Part shown: piece after piece, positions 37,709 through 46,204 of the stretch
Layout: each line of letters starts with the position of its first letter
Position numbering within the stretch: the first letter of the stretch is position 1
Source of the DNA: JAHRVQ01 sp051278195
GTDB lineage: Bacteria; Pseudomonadota; Gammaproteobacteria; Pseudomonadales; Azotimanducaceae
Length of the DNA stretch: 64,000 nt
Assembly: GCA_051278195.1 (NCBI GenBank)
Contig: JBNMQM010000006.1
Span: 48,588-112,587 of the forward strand
Reading direction: 5' to 3'
Notes under the pieces: generated by a model
The model's input: only the letters and a program-made list of their open reading frames with translations
The model's database searches: none
What the model was told of the DNA's origin: nothing
Program-made: the position numbers and the translations under genes

Positions 37709-38804
37709 CTACAAGCCTTGCTTCAAACTTGCTTCGATAAATTGATCAAGGTCGCCATCCAACACACCCTGAGTATTCGACGTTTCAATATTGGTTCTTA
37801 AATCTTTGATCCGGCCGGAGTCCAATACATAAGAGCGAATCTGACTGCCCCAACCAATATCGGATTTGTTCTCTTCGACAATCTGTGATTCGGCCTTGCG
37901 TTTTTGCTCTTCCATCTCATAGAGCTTGGCCTTCAATTGTTTCATGGCCTGATCGCGGTTCTTATGTTGTGAACGCTGATTTTGACACTGCACCACGATG
38001 CCAGAGGGCTCGTGAGTCAAACGAATGGCAGAATCGGTTTTGTTGACGTGCTGACCACCGGCACCACTGGCACGGTAAGTATCAACGCGCACCACATTCA
38101 TATCGATTTCAATTTCGATATCGTCATCTAGTTCCGGTGAGACAAAAACAGAGGCAAACGAGGTGTGGCGACGGCTACCAGAATCAAACGGTGACTTGCG
38201 GACCAGACGATGTACGCCCGTTTCTGTACGCAGCCAGCCGTAAGCATACTCACCTTCAAAATGAAGCGTAGCGCCTTTTATACCCGCCACATCACCATCG
38301 GTAATCTCGACCACATCGGTCTTAAACCCCTTGGACTCGCCCCACCTTAAATACATCCGCATCAACATTTCGGCCCAGTCTTGGGCCTCGGTGCCACCAG
38401 AACCCGACTGAATATCGAGATAAGCACTGTTGGGATCCATCTCACCAGAGAACATCCGCTGAAACTCTAACTTGGCGAGTTGCGTATCGAGGGCGTTAAG
38501 TTCGATCTCGACGTCGGTCAACAGACTCTCGTCATTCTCTTCCTCCGCCATCTCAATCAGCGTGCCAGCATCTTCCAGCCCACTATCCAACGAGTCGATG
38601 GTGCCAACAATGCCATCCAGGGTGGCACGTTCACGACCGAGTTTTTGGGCGGTTTCGGGATCATCCCAAACTTTAGGGTCGGCGAGGTCTAGCTCTACTT
38701 CGGTGAGGCGTTCTTTGCGAGTGTCGTAGTCAAAGGTACCCCCTCAGAACGTCAGTGCGCTCTGCGAGGTCTTTGATTTTGGTTTTAAGGGCGTTCGTTT
38801 CCAC
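37709..38804 (-). CDS. prfB: Peptide chain release factor 2, with programmed +1 frameshift
   Basis: Terminates translation at UGA and UAA. The main frame (to 38733) holds GSGGTEAQDWAEML, the UGA/UAA-recognition SPF motif (KSPFDSGSRR) and the GGQ loop ASGAGGQHVNKTDSA. The first 23 codons are in another frame: start GTG at 38804, then ETNALKTKIKDLAERTDVLRGYL, where CTT is followed by in-frame TGA (38732-38730). The ribosome must shift +1 to continue with DYDTRKERL. An AGGGGG Shine-Dalgarno-like signal precedes the shift site. This is the known RF2 autoregulation: low RF2 favours the shift. The GTG start is inferred from alignment to E. coli RF2; its binding site is weak. Confidence 0.95.
38730..38744 (-). 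promoter_or_regulatory. RF2 +1 frameshift signal
   Basis: Minus strand reads agggggtacctttga: internal Shine-Dalgarno (AGGGGG, 38744-38739), slippery CTT (38735-38733) and the recoded TGA (38732-38730). It is nearly identical to the E. coli prfB site. Confidence 0.95.
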
Positions 38805-38924
38805 GAGATCAGCCGGTGGCAAAAGGGAGGCGCGAATTGTAGCCGAAGCGATGTGGCTGAGCCACTGGCATTGTCTATTTACCCTGCGTTAGCATGCGAT
38901 GACGTCCTAAATGAGGAAAGCTAC

Positions 38925-40040
38925 ATGTTGTTATCCACCCTCGAGATTTCGAAGGCAGAATTTGAAGCCGGCACCGGCTGGCAATTAAAGCCAGAAGGCG
39001 CCTGTAAAGGGGATATCTGTATTCCCATCCCTAATGCAGAGGGCGACACAGTTGATGTGCGCGCTGCGGCCAAAGCGATGAATCTTCCCTTAGCAGAAGA
39101 GCCAGAAGCCCAACTCTGGGCCATGGGACCCGAATCCATTGGCGGTCGAGCACTGATGACGGCAAAAGCGCCAGAACTCTCATTACCTGATGTCGATGGC
39201 AAAATGTTCAATCTATCAAGCCTCAAGGGTAAGAAGGTGCTCGTTTATGCCTGGGCACCCTACTGAGGATGCTCTGCTGACCTGCCCGTGTGGCAGACAT
39301 TGCGAGAAGAATTAAAAGACAAAGGTTTTGAACTGGTGACCGTTGGTTTGGACACCCTGGGCGTAGAAGGCTGCAAAGCCTTTATCGATGCTGCCAATCC
39401 ACAACACCCCTCTTTGATTGATCAACATCATGTGATGGCCGATCTGTTTGGGGTCGTGAATATCCCCAGCAGCATCTGGATCGATGAAGACGGCATGATT
39501 ATAAGACCGGCAGAAGCTGCACCTGCGCCTCCTAAGCCCGGCCCAGAAGGCGCCGGTGGCAGCAACATGCAAGTGCCTAGCGATATTCCTGACCGACTCA
39601 AGCAAATGATGACCGAGGCCGCCAAGATTCCAAAGCCTGGCAGCCAATCGGCCTATCACGAGGCACTGCGAGACTGGGTTGAAAAAGGCGCCGACAGTGA
39701 GTTTGTGATGTCGCCAGAAAAGGCCATCGAGCGATCACGACCGAGAGACGAGACGACCGCCCTCGGCCATGCGCACTTTGAACTCGCGACCGAACTCGAA
39801 ATGCGTGGCAATCATGATCTCGCCATTAAGCACTTTCAGAAAGCACATGAACTCGTACCCGATAGCTGGACGTTTCGCCGTCAAGCCTGGTCGTTAGAGA
39901 AAATGGGCGACGGACCACTGGCAAGATTCTGGCAAGGGCCAAACCCAGAGAATCCTGAAGCGTGGCCCTATGAGGGAGACTGGCTCGAAGATATCAAACG
40001 TGAAGGTGCAGAAAACTATAGCGAGGGTTTTACGCCCTAA
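38925..40040 (+). CDS. TlpA/ResA-like redoxin, candidate selenoprotein with in-frame TGA (Sec114)
   Basis: One continuous protein of 371 residues if TGA at 39264-39266 is read as selenocysteine. ATG at 38925 has AGGAAAG 4 bases upstream. An N-terminal domain of unknown role (1-80, with CKGDIC) leads to a redoxin fold (about 82-205: APELSLPDVDGKMFNLSSL, KVLVYAWAPY-U-GCSADLPVWQ, PSSIWIDEDG). A proline-rich link and a TPR-like helical tail follow (ETTALGHAHFELATELEM...). The TGA falls exactly where the redox-active Cys of the WCxxC motif sits in TlpA/ResA, giving U-G-C-S. A hairpin fitting the bacterial SECIS model follows. There is no signal peptide, so it is probably cytoplasmic. The alternative is a recent nonsense mutation, but both halves look intact. 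selA/B/C/D are not in the window. Confidence 0.82.
39264..39296 (+). promoter_or_regulatory. Bacterial SECIS-like element after the in-frame TGA
   Basis: TGA, 15 bases, then CTGCC (39282-39286), loop CGTGT, GGCAG (39292-39296). It has a perfect 5-base-pair stem and a 5-base loop with G in the second position. The loop starts 20 bases after the TGA. Spacing, loop size and the loop G agree with the bacterial SECIS consensus as I know it. Confidence 0.7.
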
Positions 40041-40050
40041 TCGCTAAATT

Positions 40051-40078
40051 CAGGTCGCGACTGGACTGTCGCGGCCTG
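40051..40078 (+). terminator. Hairpin terminator after the selenoprotein candidate
   Basis: caggtcgcgac / gtcgcggcctg: an 11-base-pair stem with one G-T pair and a 6-base loop, 11 bases after the stop, followed by cattcttt. The weak T run makes it a moderate terminator. Confidence 0.6.
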
Positions 40079-40149
40079 CATTCTTTACAAGACCCTGAGT
40101 TGCCGGGGTAAATCCCGAGTCCCTGGGTCAACAGCGCAACACCCAGACT

Positions 40150-40746
40150 CTATTTTGACAACCCAGACCATGCCGCTTCAAGCTGCGTGGTCATTGCGTC
40201 TAAGGTGCCAGAATTATCAATCTCCACGTTGGCTTTTTCAGCGCGTGCTGCATTGCTAATCTGCGCAGACAGTCTTTTCTCAATCGCTTCACGATCTAGG
40301 CCATCTCTTGCCATAGCTCGTTCGATGGCGATCTCTGGCTCGACGGTAAGAACCCAAATCTCATCACCGATATCCTCCCAACCCGCTTCAAACAACACCG
40401 CTGCTTCCAGCACGACGACACAATCGGGATCTAATGCTTCGTAACTCACTATTTCTAACTCCGCCAGACGACGAATTTCTGGCCAGACAATATCTGTCAG
40501 CTGTTTTAAACCATCAGGGTTACCGAATACCTTGCCGCCCAATATCTTACGATCTATTTGGTGCTCGCCATCGACAACATCTGCGCCAAAGGCTTCAATG
40601 ACCCTGAGGTAACCTTGCGTACCCGTGTCATAAACACGATGTCCGAGGCTGTCAGCATCAATGATAACGGCGCCCTTTTCTTCCAGGAAACGGGTCGCAG
40701 TAGTTTTACCAGACGCTATACCGCCGGTGAGACAAATGACTTTCAC
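40150..40746 (-). CDS. coaE: Dephospho-CoA kinase
   Basis: Last step of CoA synthesis. The protein is 198 residues from the GTG at 40746, chosen because GGAGC lies 6 bases upstream and the product starts MKVICLTGGIASGKTT, with the P-loop at residues 8-15. Other motifs are IDADSLGHRVYD and VLEAAVLFEAGW. The open frame continues 22 codons upstream without family similarity. In other gammaproteobacteria coaE is often next to pilD; here it is alone. Confidence 0.94.
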   Translation of the reverse strand: MKVICLTGGIASGKTTATRFLEEKGAVIIDADSLGHRVYDTGTQGYLRVIEAFGADVVDGEHQIDRKILGGKVFGNPDGLKQLTDIVWPEIRRLAELEIVSYEALDPDCVVVLEAAVLFEAGWEDIGDEIWVLTVEPEIAIERAMARDGLDREAIEKRLSAQISNAARAEKANVEIDNSGTLDAMTTQLEAAWSGLSK

Positions 40747-40900
40747 ATAGAGCTCCTTTTTGTAGAAGCCAATCTGCCACAGGGCCGCCGAAAAAGCACC
40801 CCGATGAATCACCTCTCATCACCACTCATGCACCGCCTATACAATCAATCCAGCGTTTCGGTAGACTGAAGGCACTGCATAATAAAACAGGACGCTCCAG

Positions 40901-42094
40901 ATGAGCCAAAAGAGGGACGCCGCGATTGTCGGCATACACGAATATCCTTCACGGGATGTCGAGGGCGAAATCAGCCCACTACAAATGAAAGCCGAAAGCG
41001 CTGCCAGAGCATTGGAAGATGCGGGATTAACCTGGGCAGACGTCGATGGCATTTACGACGCCGGTGACGGCGGTGGCGCCATGAATGGCCTCACCATTGC
41101 CGAATACTTTGGCCTAAAGCCTACGGTCATTAATACCACCGGCGTAGGCGGCAGCTCTTACGAGTTCCATGCGGCGCAAGCGAAGCGGGATATTGCCGCT
41201 GGCAAATGCAGAGTCGCACTGCTGACCTATGGTTCGACAGCGCACAGCAATGCTCGCGCCATCGGTGTCGGTGGTCGAGGCGCAGGCAGCATGCATCCAG
41301 CAGAAAATATGGATGCGTTTGCCGGCCAAACGTTGATTGCGAACTACGCCATGGTGGCCAAACGCCATATGTTTGAATACGGCACAACGAGCCAACAGCT
41401 CGCTGAAATTTCAACCGCGACACGCTACCACGCCATGCGCAACCCGGAAGCTGTTCAGGCCATGGAAGACTTGGAGTTTTTAGACATTCGAGAGACGACG
41501 ATCGATGATGTCGTGAACTCACGAATGATCGCCGACCCACTGCACTTGTTAGAGTGTTGCATGATTTCTGACGGTGGCGGCGCAGTCGTGATCGCATCAC
41601 CAGAAGTCGCCCGCAACTGCAAAAAGCCACCCGTGTGGATTTTGGGCAGCGGCGAAGCCACGAAATACCCTGAAAACGGCGGTGATATCACCACTAGCGC
41701 GGCGGCGCAGTCCGGCCCAATCGCATTTGCCCAGGCCGGAGTCACCGCAGCAGAGATGGATATCGCCATGATCTATGATTCCTTCAGCATTACTGTATTG
41801 GCATTGCTTGAAGATCTAGGCTTTTGCAAAAAAGGCGAAGGCGGTGCGTGGGTAGAAGGCGGCAGGCTGCGCTTCGATCAGACTGGCGGCCCTGCGCTCA
41901 ATACCGACGGCGGCGGCTTGTCCTCAAACCACCCCGGTATGCGTGGGATTTTCTTGTTGATTGAAGCTGCCCGCCAATTGCGCGGCGAATCAACATCGCA
42001 GGTGGCAAACGCAAAGCTGGCCGTGGCCCACGGCAATGGCGGCATGCTAGGTAGTCGACATGCAGCCGGCACAATAATTTTGGGAGCAGATTAA
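40901..42094 (+). CDS. SCP2-type thiolase-fold protein
   Basis: 397-residue thiolase-superfamily protein of the lipid-transfer/SCP2-thiolase group. The usual nucleophile position reads TGVGGSSYEFHAAQA (about residues 80-94) with Ser in place of Cys. The C-terminal region has NTDGGGLSSNHPGMRG and the HGNGGMLGSRHAAGTIIL end, typical of the family. These proteins commonly act with a DUF35 partner, as in aldolase or thiolase steps of sterol-like or acyl-CoA side-chain degradation. The stop overlaps the start of the next gene by one base, so the two are coupled. Confidence 0.88.
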   Translation: MSQKRDAAIVGIHEYPSRDVEGEISPLQMKAESAARALEDAGLTWADVDGIYDAGDGGGAMNGLTIAEYFGLKPTVINTTGVGGSSYEFHAAQAKRDIAAGKCRVALLTYGSTAHSNARAIGVGGRGAGSMHPAENMDAFAGQTLIANYAMVAKRHMFEYGTTSQQLAEISTATRYHAMRNPEAVQAMEDLEFLDIRETTIDDVVNSRMIADPLHLLECCMISDGGGAVVIASPEVARNCKKPPVWILGSGEATKYPENGGDITTSAAAQSGPIAFAQAGVTAAEMDIAMIYDSFSITVLALLEDLGFCKKGEGGAWVEGGRLRFDQTGGPALNTDGGGLSSNHPGMRGIFLLIEAARQLRGESTSQVANAKLAVAHGNGGMLGSRHAAGTIILGAD

Positions 42095-42513
42095 TGAGTG
42101 AAGTCAAAAAAGTTGCCACCAGACCCCTACCGATAGCTGAGGAGTTTGATACCAAAGAATTTTGGGCAGGCACTAAAGACAAGGAGTTTCGTTATCAGCA
42201 ATGTGCCGATTGCGACACAGTTATATTTTATCCGCGCCGTCATTGCACGGGTTGCACCAGCGGCAACTTGGAATGGAAGGTTGCCTCGGGTAATGCCACC
42301 GTTTACAGCTACAGCGTCGTGCGCCAGAGCTATCATCCATTCTTCCGCAATCTCGTACCCTATGTAGTAGCTTGGATCGATTTGGACGAAGGCCCACGCA
42401 TTTTGTCAAACGTGATGAACGTTGCAGCAGAAGACGTGGAGATTGGCATGAAGCTCAAACTGGAGTGGGAAGAGCACGAATCACTGAACATCCCGCTTTT
42501 TTCGCCACGCTAA
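42094..42513 (+). CDS. Zn-ribbon/OB-fold protein (DUF35), partner of the thiolase
   Basis: 139 residues: an N-terminal helix, a rubredoxin-like zinc ribbon with CADC and CTGC (about 33-55), then an OB-fold (TVYSYSVVRQSYHPFF... to PLFSPR). DUF35 proteins bind acyl-CoA and form complexes with SCP2-type thiolases. The start overlaps the thiolase stop (taatg), which strongly supports a shared complex. Confidence 0.92.
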   Translation: MSEVKKVATRPLPIAEEFDTKEFWAGTKDKEFRYQQCADCDTVIFYPRRHCTGCTSGNLEWKVASGNATVYSYSVVRQSYHPFFRNLVPYVVAWIDLDEGPRILSNVMNVAAEDVEIGMKLKLEWEEHESLNIPLFSPR

Positions 42514-42559
42514 AAACCTTCTAAAACCAGTCTTATGGCTGTCTACACGAAGCATTTCA

Positions 42560-42600
42560 TCAACCTTAACGTGACAGTAATAAATTCACGTTAAGGTTGA
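42560..42600. promoter_or_regulatory. Perfect 15-base inverted repeat upstream of the phosphatase gene
   Basis: tcaaccttaacgtga, 11-base spacer, tcacgttaaggttga. No T run follows, so it is unlikely to be a terminator alone. It ends 27 bases before the phosphatase ATG and could be an operator for a dimeric regulator. Confidence 0.55.
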
Positions 42601-42627
42601 CCCTTTTGACATCAGGACGCTCTATTC

Positions 42628-43398
42628 ATGATTCGCGATCCACGCTTCATCCCGATTAAAGGCTCTCTCAACTTCCGAGATTTCGGCGGTTACCAAACAT
42701 CTGACGGCGGCACCATCAAGAAAGGCAAACTGTTCCGCTGCGGTATGCTGACGGGTATCGAGGGCACTGGCAGAGACGAATTCACAGCTCTAGATATCGG
42801 CGTCATCTGTGACCTACGCCGAGCAGACGAGGTCGAAGGCGCACCCACACCCACCGAGGCGCCGTTTGACGTCCGAGTGCACATCCCCATCGCACCGGGC
42901 AGCTCAATGGACTTGCGCGCCAGCTTTTCAAATCCAGATATGACCACACAAGATCGCATCGACTATATGCGCGAGATCACCTGCGAGATCGCTCGGGACC
43001 ATGTCGCTGAATACAAGTTGTTGGTGGAACACCTACTCAATACCGACACTGGCTTTTTGTTACATTGTACCGCTGGCAAGGATCGGACCGGCTTTGGTGC
43101 AGCGGTGATCTTATCTGCCCTTGGTGTACCCGAGGACCATATCTTCGATGACTATCTCTTAACGAATGCGGCAACCGAACTTTTTGCTGTCATGAAACCG
43201 CGCTTTGAAGAAAATTTCGGCGGCATTGTGACTGAGGGTGACATGAGGGCTGTCGCCGGGGTCCAACGCGACTACTTAGAGGCTGCGATTAAAACAATCC
43301 ACGAAAATTTCGGTGGTATGCCAGGCTATCTTGAAGAAATTGGTTTGGGCGAATCTTCTGCCGCAGAACTGAGGCGTCGTCTGGTCGACAATAGCTAA
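42628..43398 (+). CDS. Tyrosine-protein phosphatase (PF13350 type)
   Basis: 256 residues of the bacterial tyrosine/lipid phosphatase family. Signatures are the N-terminal NFRDFGGYQT (about residues 15-24), ICDLRRADEVEG, and the P-loop LHCTAGKDRTGFGAAV (about 149-164; HCx5R active site). It may dephosphorylate proteins or phosphoinositides; the substrate is unknown. It is convergent with the broken FMN reductase, and the two overlap by 4 bases. Confidence 0.9.
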   Translation: MIRDPRFIPIKGSLNFRDFGGYQTSDGGTIKKGKLFRCGMLTGIEGTGRDEFTALDIGVICDLRRADEVEGAPTPTEAPFDVRVHIPIAPGSSMDLRASFSNPDMTTQDRIDYMREITCEIARDHVAEYKLLVEHLLNTDTGFLLHCTAGKDRTGFGAAVILSALGVPEDHIFDDYLLTNAATELFAVMKPRFEENFGGIVTEGDMRAVAGVQRDYLEAAIKTIHENFGGMPGYLEEIGLGESSAAELRRRLVDNS

Positions 43399-43941
43399 GC
43401 AATTGGGCCCTTCGATGCTTCGACAGTCGCATCGATTGCGGTCACAAAAGTGATGAGCGAACGGGTTATTTCATCACCGTGCGCTGTACACATGTCTTCT
43501 GCTGACAAAATTTTGCCTAAGAGATTGATCGCGACGCTGGCCTCCGCTATCTGCAGGCCAGCCATAGTTTCGTTGACCGTAATGAGAAAATCCCGTGCGA
43601 CTGAAGACCTACCACTGGCATGCAGCACAATAAATGGCTTGTCGATGTAGGCATCGGATTGCACCAACCAGTCAAACGCATTTTTGAGAGATCCCGGATA
43701 ACCCGCGGGCATATTCCGGCCTAGATACAATCAAACCATCAGCCGCTTTCATCTGCGAGATCCATGCAGCGACAACAGAATTTTCTGCGGGATCAAGCTC
43801 AGGATTAAAATGTAGCAGTTCCGCAACGCAATCGGCGATTTCAAATACCACGCGCTCGGGCATGCACACTGCTGCTGCCGACAACAAACGACTGTTACTG
43901 AATTGCTCACGCAGACTACCGGACATACCTAACAGCCTCAT
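43395..43941 (-). pseudogene. NADPH-dependent FMN reductase, frameshifted
   Basis: The 5' frame (from about 43941: MRLLGMSGSLREQFSNSRLL ... GLIVSRPEYARG) and the 3' frame (YPGSLKNAFDWLVQSDAYID ... to 43395) join into one flavodoxin-like FMN reductase. The expected turn is SRPEYARGYPGSLKNAFDWL. One extra T in gggttatcc (about 43705-43713) breaks the frame. It is either a recent pseudogene or a sequencing error; apart from this the gene looks intact. Confidence 0.85.
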
Positions 43942-43985
43942 TCCGTGAGGCCACGCACAACGCCATATCACAGCACCTTTGTCGA

Positions 43986-44393
43986 CTAGATCTTCACAGA
44001 GGCGGTACCAAACACTCGAGTTTCGCCCTTGGCATTAGTCACAGTGATATCAATCTCAACGATGTGATCGTCTTCGTTGATATCAGTGACCACACCGGTA
44101 ATTTTGTGCTCTTCATCAGCAATGACCGGCGCCCGAAAAATGGTATCAATAGCTCGAATCTCGGCTTCTGGTGCCCAGTTGTGAATCATCGATACGAGAT
44201 AGCCCTGACTCAAAATACCGGGCACCATTGCGCCGGGCAAGCCTTCTTTTTTGGCGGCTTCATGATCGGAAAAACGCGCACCGCCCCAACCGACCAGGCT
44301 GGCAAAAGTCTTGACCGTTTCCAACGAAGTGTCCGGTGTGAATGCAGGTAGGTCTTCGCCGAATTCCACATCGGATAAGGATGCAATAGCCAT
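43986..44393 (-). CDS. MaoC-like hotdog-fold dehydratase (C-terminal-type subunit)
   Basis: 135 residues of the MaoC/R-hydratase fold: DVEFGEDLPAFTPDTSLETV at the start, then the catalytic-region FSDHEAAKKEGLPGAMVPGILSQGYLV (about 41-67), whose D and H positions fit a hydratase. It likely hydrates an enoyl-CoA together with the adjacent 145-residue protein. Genes for the two halves of a double-hotdog hydratase are often adjacent, as here, with stop and start sharing one base. Confidence 0.85.
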   Translation of the reverse strand: MAIASLSDVEFGEDLPAFTPDTSLETVKTFASLVGWGGARFSDHEAAKKEGLPGAMVPGILSQGYLVSMIHNWAPEAEIRAIDTIFRAPVIADEEHKITGVVTDINEDDHIVEIDITVTNAKGETRVFGTASVKI

Positions 44394-44830
44394 TAGCTTT
44401 TCTCCCGGATAACAACACGACTGTCAGAGTTCGCGAGGTGATTGCCCTGCTCGTCGTAAAACTCGATTCGAGACACAGTAAAGATCATCCGCCCAGACCG
44501 GCCTGTCTTGGTATAAATATCATGCAAGTGAGTACGACCCGTAATGGTCGATCCCGGACGAATAGGCAGAAAACATTCCACGCCTTTACCGGCATCCATA
44601 CCAATACCAAACTTCGGAAAGTCCGACGGCAAAGCACGACGACCGCTTAGACTCGCGATAAAAGTCGGCGGCGCCTGAAAATCTGGATCATTAACATCCA
44701 AAAACCGCGCTGCGGTCTCACCACAGAGACGCGCATACTCCGCAGTCACTTCAGCTTTGACCTCATGGGTCTTCTCATCAAAATCCTGATTGAGGTATTT
44801 CTCTCTCAGCGTTTCTATATCCTGGTCCAC
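44393..44830 (-). CDS. MaoC N-terminal-type (FAS1-like) hotdog protein
   Basis: 145 residues, starting with GTG at 44830, similar to the MaoC_dehydrat_N domain: VTAEYARLCGETAARFLDVN, APPTFIASL, GVECFLPIRPGSTITGRTHL, RMIFTVSRIEFYDEQGN. It lacks the catalytic Asp-His motif, so it should be the structural half of a heterodimeric enoyl-CoA hydratase with the next gene downstream. The thiolase/DUF35 pair nearby points to the same acyl-CoA pathway. Confidence 0.85.
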   Translation of the reverse strand: MDQDIETLREKYLNQDFDEKTHEVKAEVTAEYARLCGETAARFLDVNDPDFQAPPTFIASLSGRRALPSDFPKFGIGMDAGKGVECFLPIRPGSTITGRTHLHDIYTKTGRSGRMIFTVSRIEFYDEQGNHLANSDSRVVIREKS

Positions 44831-44859
44831 GTGTACTCTCGATTTAGTTCAAAAAAGGG

Positions 44860-45504
44860 TTAAGCCGGTGTATTGGCATTCTTAAGGCTGACAGCTTCAA
44901 AATCACCATCTTTTAGCGCTGCAACAAGGTCGTGCATATTGGCGATAGGTTTATCAAATCGAGTCGCGCAGCGACCGATGTGACTGACGATGTGAGAATC
45001 ACTACCACCGATGCCGCGGTAACCTAACGACTTTGCATTGTCGATGGCAATCTGGTCCTCTTGATCCCGACTGCCGCCATTATAAATTTCAACAATAGTG
45101 ACACCATCGGGGACACCGAGAGCTTCCGTGTGAGCAAACATACCTACCCTGGGCCGGCCCGGATGACACGGCACGGCCACAGCACCATGGGCGTTTGCCT
45201 CTTTGATAACGTCTGCTAGCACCAGATGTGTATTCGCAAAATCAAACCGAGCTTGCAGTTCGGGCGTTACGCCATAAACCAGAACATGGCCATATTCAGT
45301 TTCGACCTCGCTGGCTTTTAGGATGATCAAATCAAATTTAGCCGCAAGATCGCCGTAATCTGACTCGTCGTCAAACTGTCGATGTTCGGTTAAGACAAAA
45401 CCATCGATCGGTATCGATTTAGCTTTTATCCATTGGCAGTAATTTTCTACCTTGGCACGACCGTCGTCTGACTTGATCGAATGAGTATGAAGGTCTAATA
45501 GCAC
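44860..45504 (-). CDS. PHP-domain metal-dependent phosphoesterase
   Basis: 214 residues of the PHP superfamily. Metal-binding signatures are LDLHTHSIKSDDG (residues 3-15), LTEHRQFDD (about 38-46), ASEVETEYGHVLVYG, AVPCHPGRP (about 110-118) and GGSDSHIVSHIG (about 170-181). The set is complete, so it should be an active phosphatase or phosphodiesterase; the substrate is unknown. The start codon is GTG and no good ribosome binding site is seen. Confidence 0.87.
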   Translation of the reverse strand: MLLDLHTHSIKSDDGRAKVENYCQWIKAKSIPIDGFVLTEHRQFDDESDYGDLAAKFDLIILKASEVETEYGHVLVYGVTPELQARFDFANTHLVLADVIKEANAHGAVAVPCHPGRPRVGMFAHTEALGVPDGVTIVEIYNGGSRDQEDQIAIDNAKSLGYRGIGGSDSHIVSHIGRCATRFDKPIANMHDLVAALKDGDFEAVSLKNANTPA

Positions 45505-45601
45505 AGGAATACCGCATGTGTTCGCAAGCCCAACAAATTGCCACAGGGCACTCCAATGTGCAAGATTGACAAGGTTATCGGAAAGGGTTTTAGGCGCGAA
45601 T

Positions 45602-46111
45602 TTTATCGATGAGATCTAGTGATGAGCTCCAAACAAGGAGCGTGCCGCGGCAACCAGAGCCGTCGCTCTGGATTGAGGCAAATGGAAGAGAAGGTCGGTG
45701 CACAAACTGGGATCCCGCCGAATGTCCATATAGCTCGTAGGTGTTGGTTTGGATGCCAGCTTTACGCCGGTAGTAGTCAAACGCCAGTTCAACTCGGGAG
45801 AAATTCCAATCTGCGCGGTCACGAATCCGATCGTTGTTGTCGATGACGTTGCCGAGATGGTACTGACGGGATTTAGGATGGTTCGCTTTGCTAAACTCGG
45901 GCACCAGTAAGAAAAAGCCGTATTGATCCGATAAATCTCGCCATTGGTGCAAATAGCGATCCGCATCCTGGCTATTACCATGCATCACAATCACCACCGG
46001 CGCATCTCCAAATGGCATCGCATAGCGCGTGTCGCCCGCCTGCAGCGGGTAAGTCGCCGCGTGGGACAAAACTGATAGCGTCAGTCCCATCACCAGGCTG
46101 AAGATACGCAT
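45602..46111 (-). pseudogene. Secreted alpha/beta-hydrolase, frameshifted and truncated
   Basis: Begins at 46111 with a signal peptide (MRIFSLVMGLTLSVLSHAA), then a hydrolase N-terminus (APVVIVMHGNSQDADRYL, nucleophile elbow ELYGHSAGSQFVHR). At the end of QFVHR one extra C (about 45697) shifts the frame; the continuation LLFHLPQSRATALVAAARSL is in the other frame and ends at TAG soon after. The C-terminal third of the fold, with the catalytic His, is missing. It is not likely to be active. Confidence 0.78.
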
Positions 46112-46151
46112 TAGTTGAGCTGTAAAAACCATAAAAAGAGACTATCCACAA

Positions 46152-46175
46152 AAAAGGGAGCCGAAGCTCCCTTTT
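46152..46175. terminator. Bidirectional intrinsic terminator
   Basis: aaaagggagc / gctccctttt with a 4-base loop (cgaa). A and T runs on either side make it work in both directions. It stands 30 bases past the end of the TonB-dependent receptor gene. Confidence 0.88.
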
Positions 46176-46204
46176 AACAACAACAGCCCTTTGAAGCAGC
46201 CCGT

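Noticed and set aside
37709..38590. RF2 starting at the ATG at 38590
   Set aside because: That start would delete the N-terminal domain. The upstream segment with the CTT TGA frameshift signal is clearly the start of prfB.
39288..40040. A separate 250-residue gene starting at 39288
   Set aside because: Its start is inside the SECIS-like hairpin, it lacks a ribosome binding site, and it begins in the middle of a redoxin fold whose first half is the frame just upstream.
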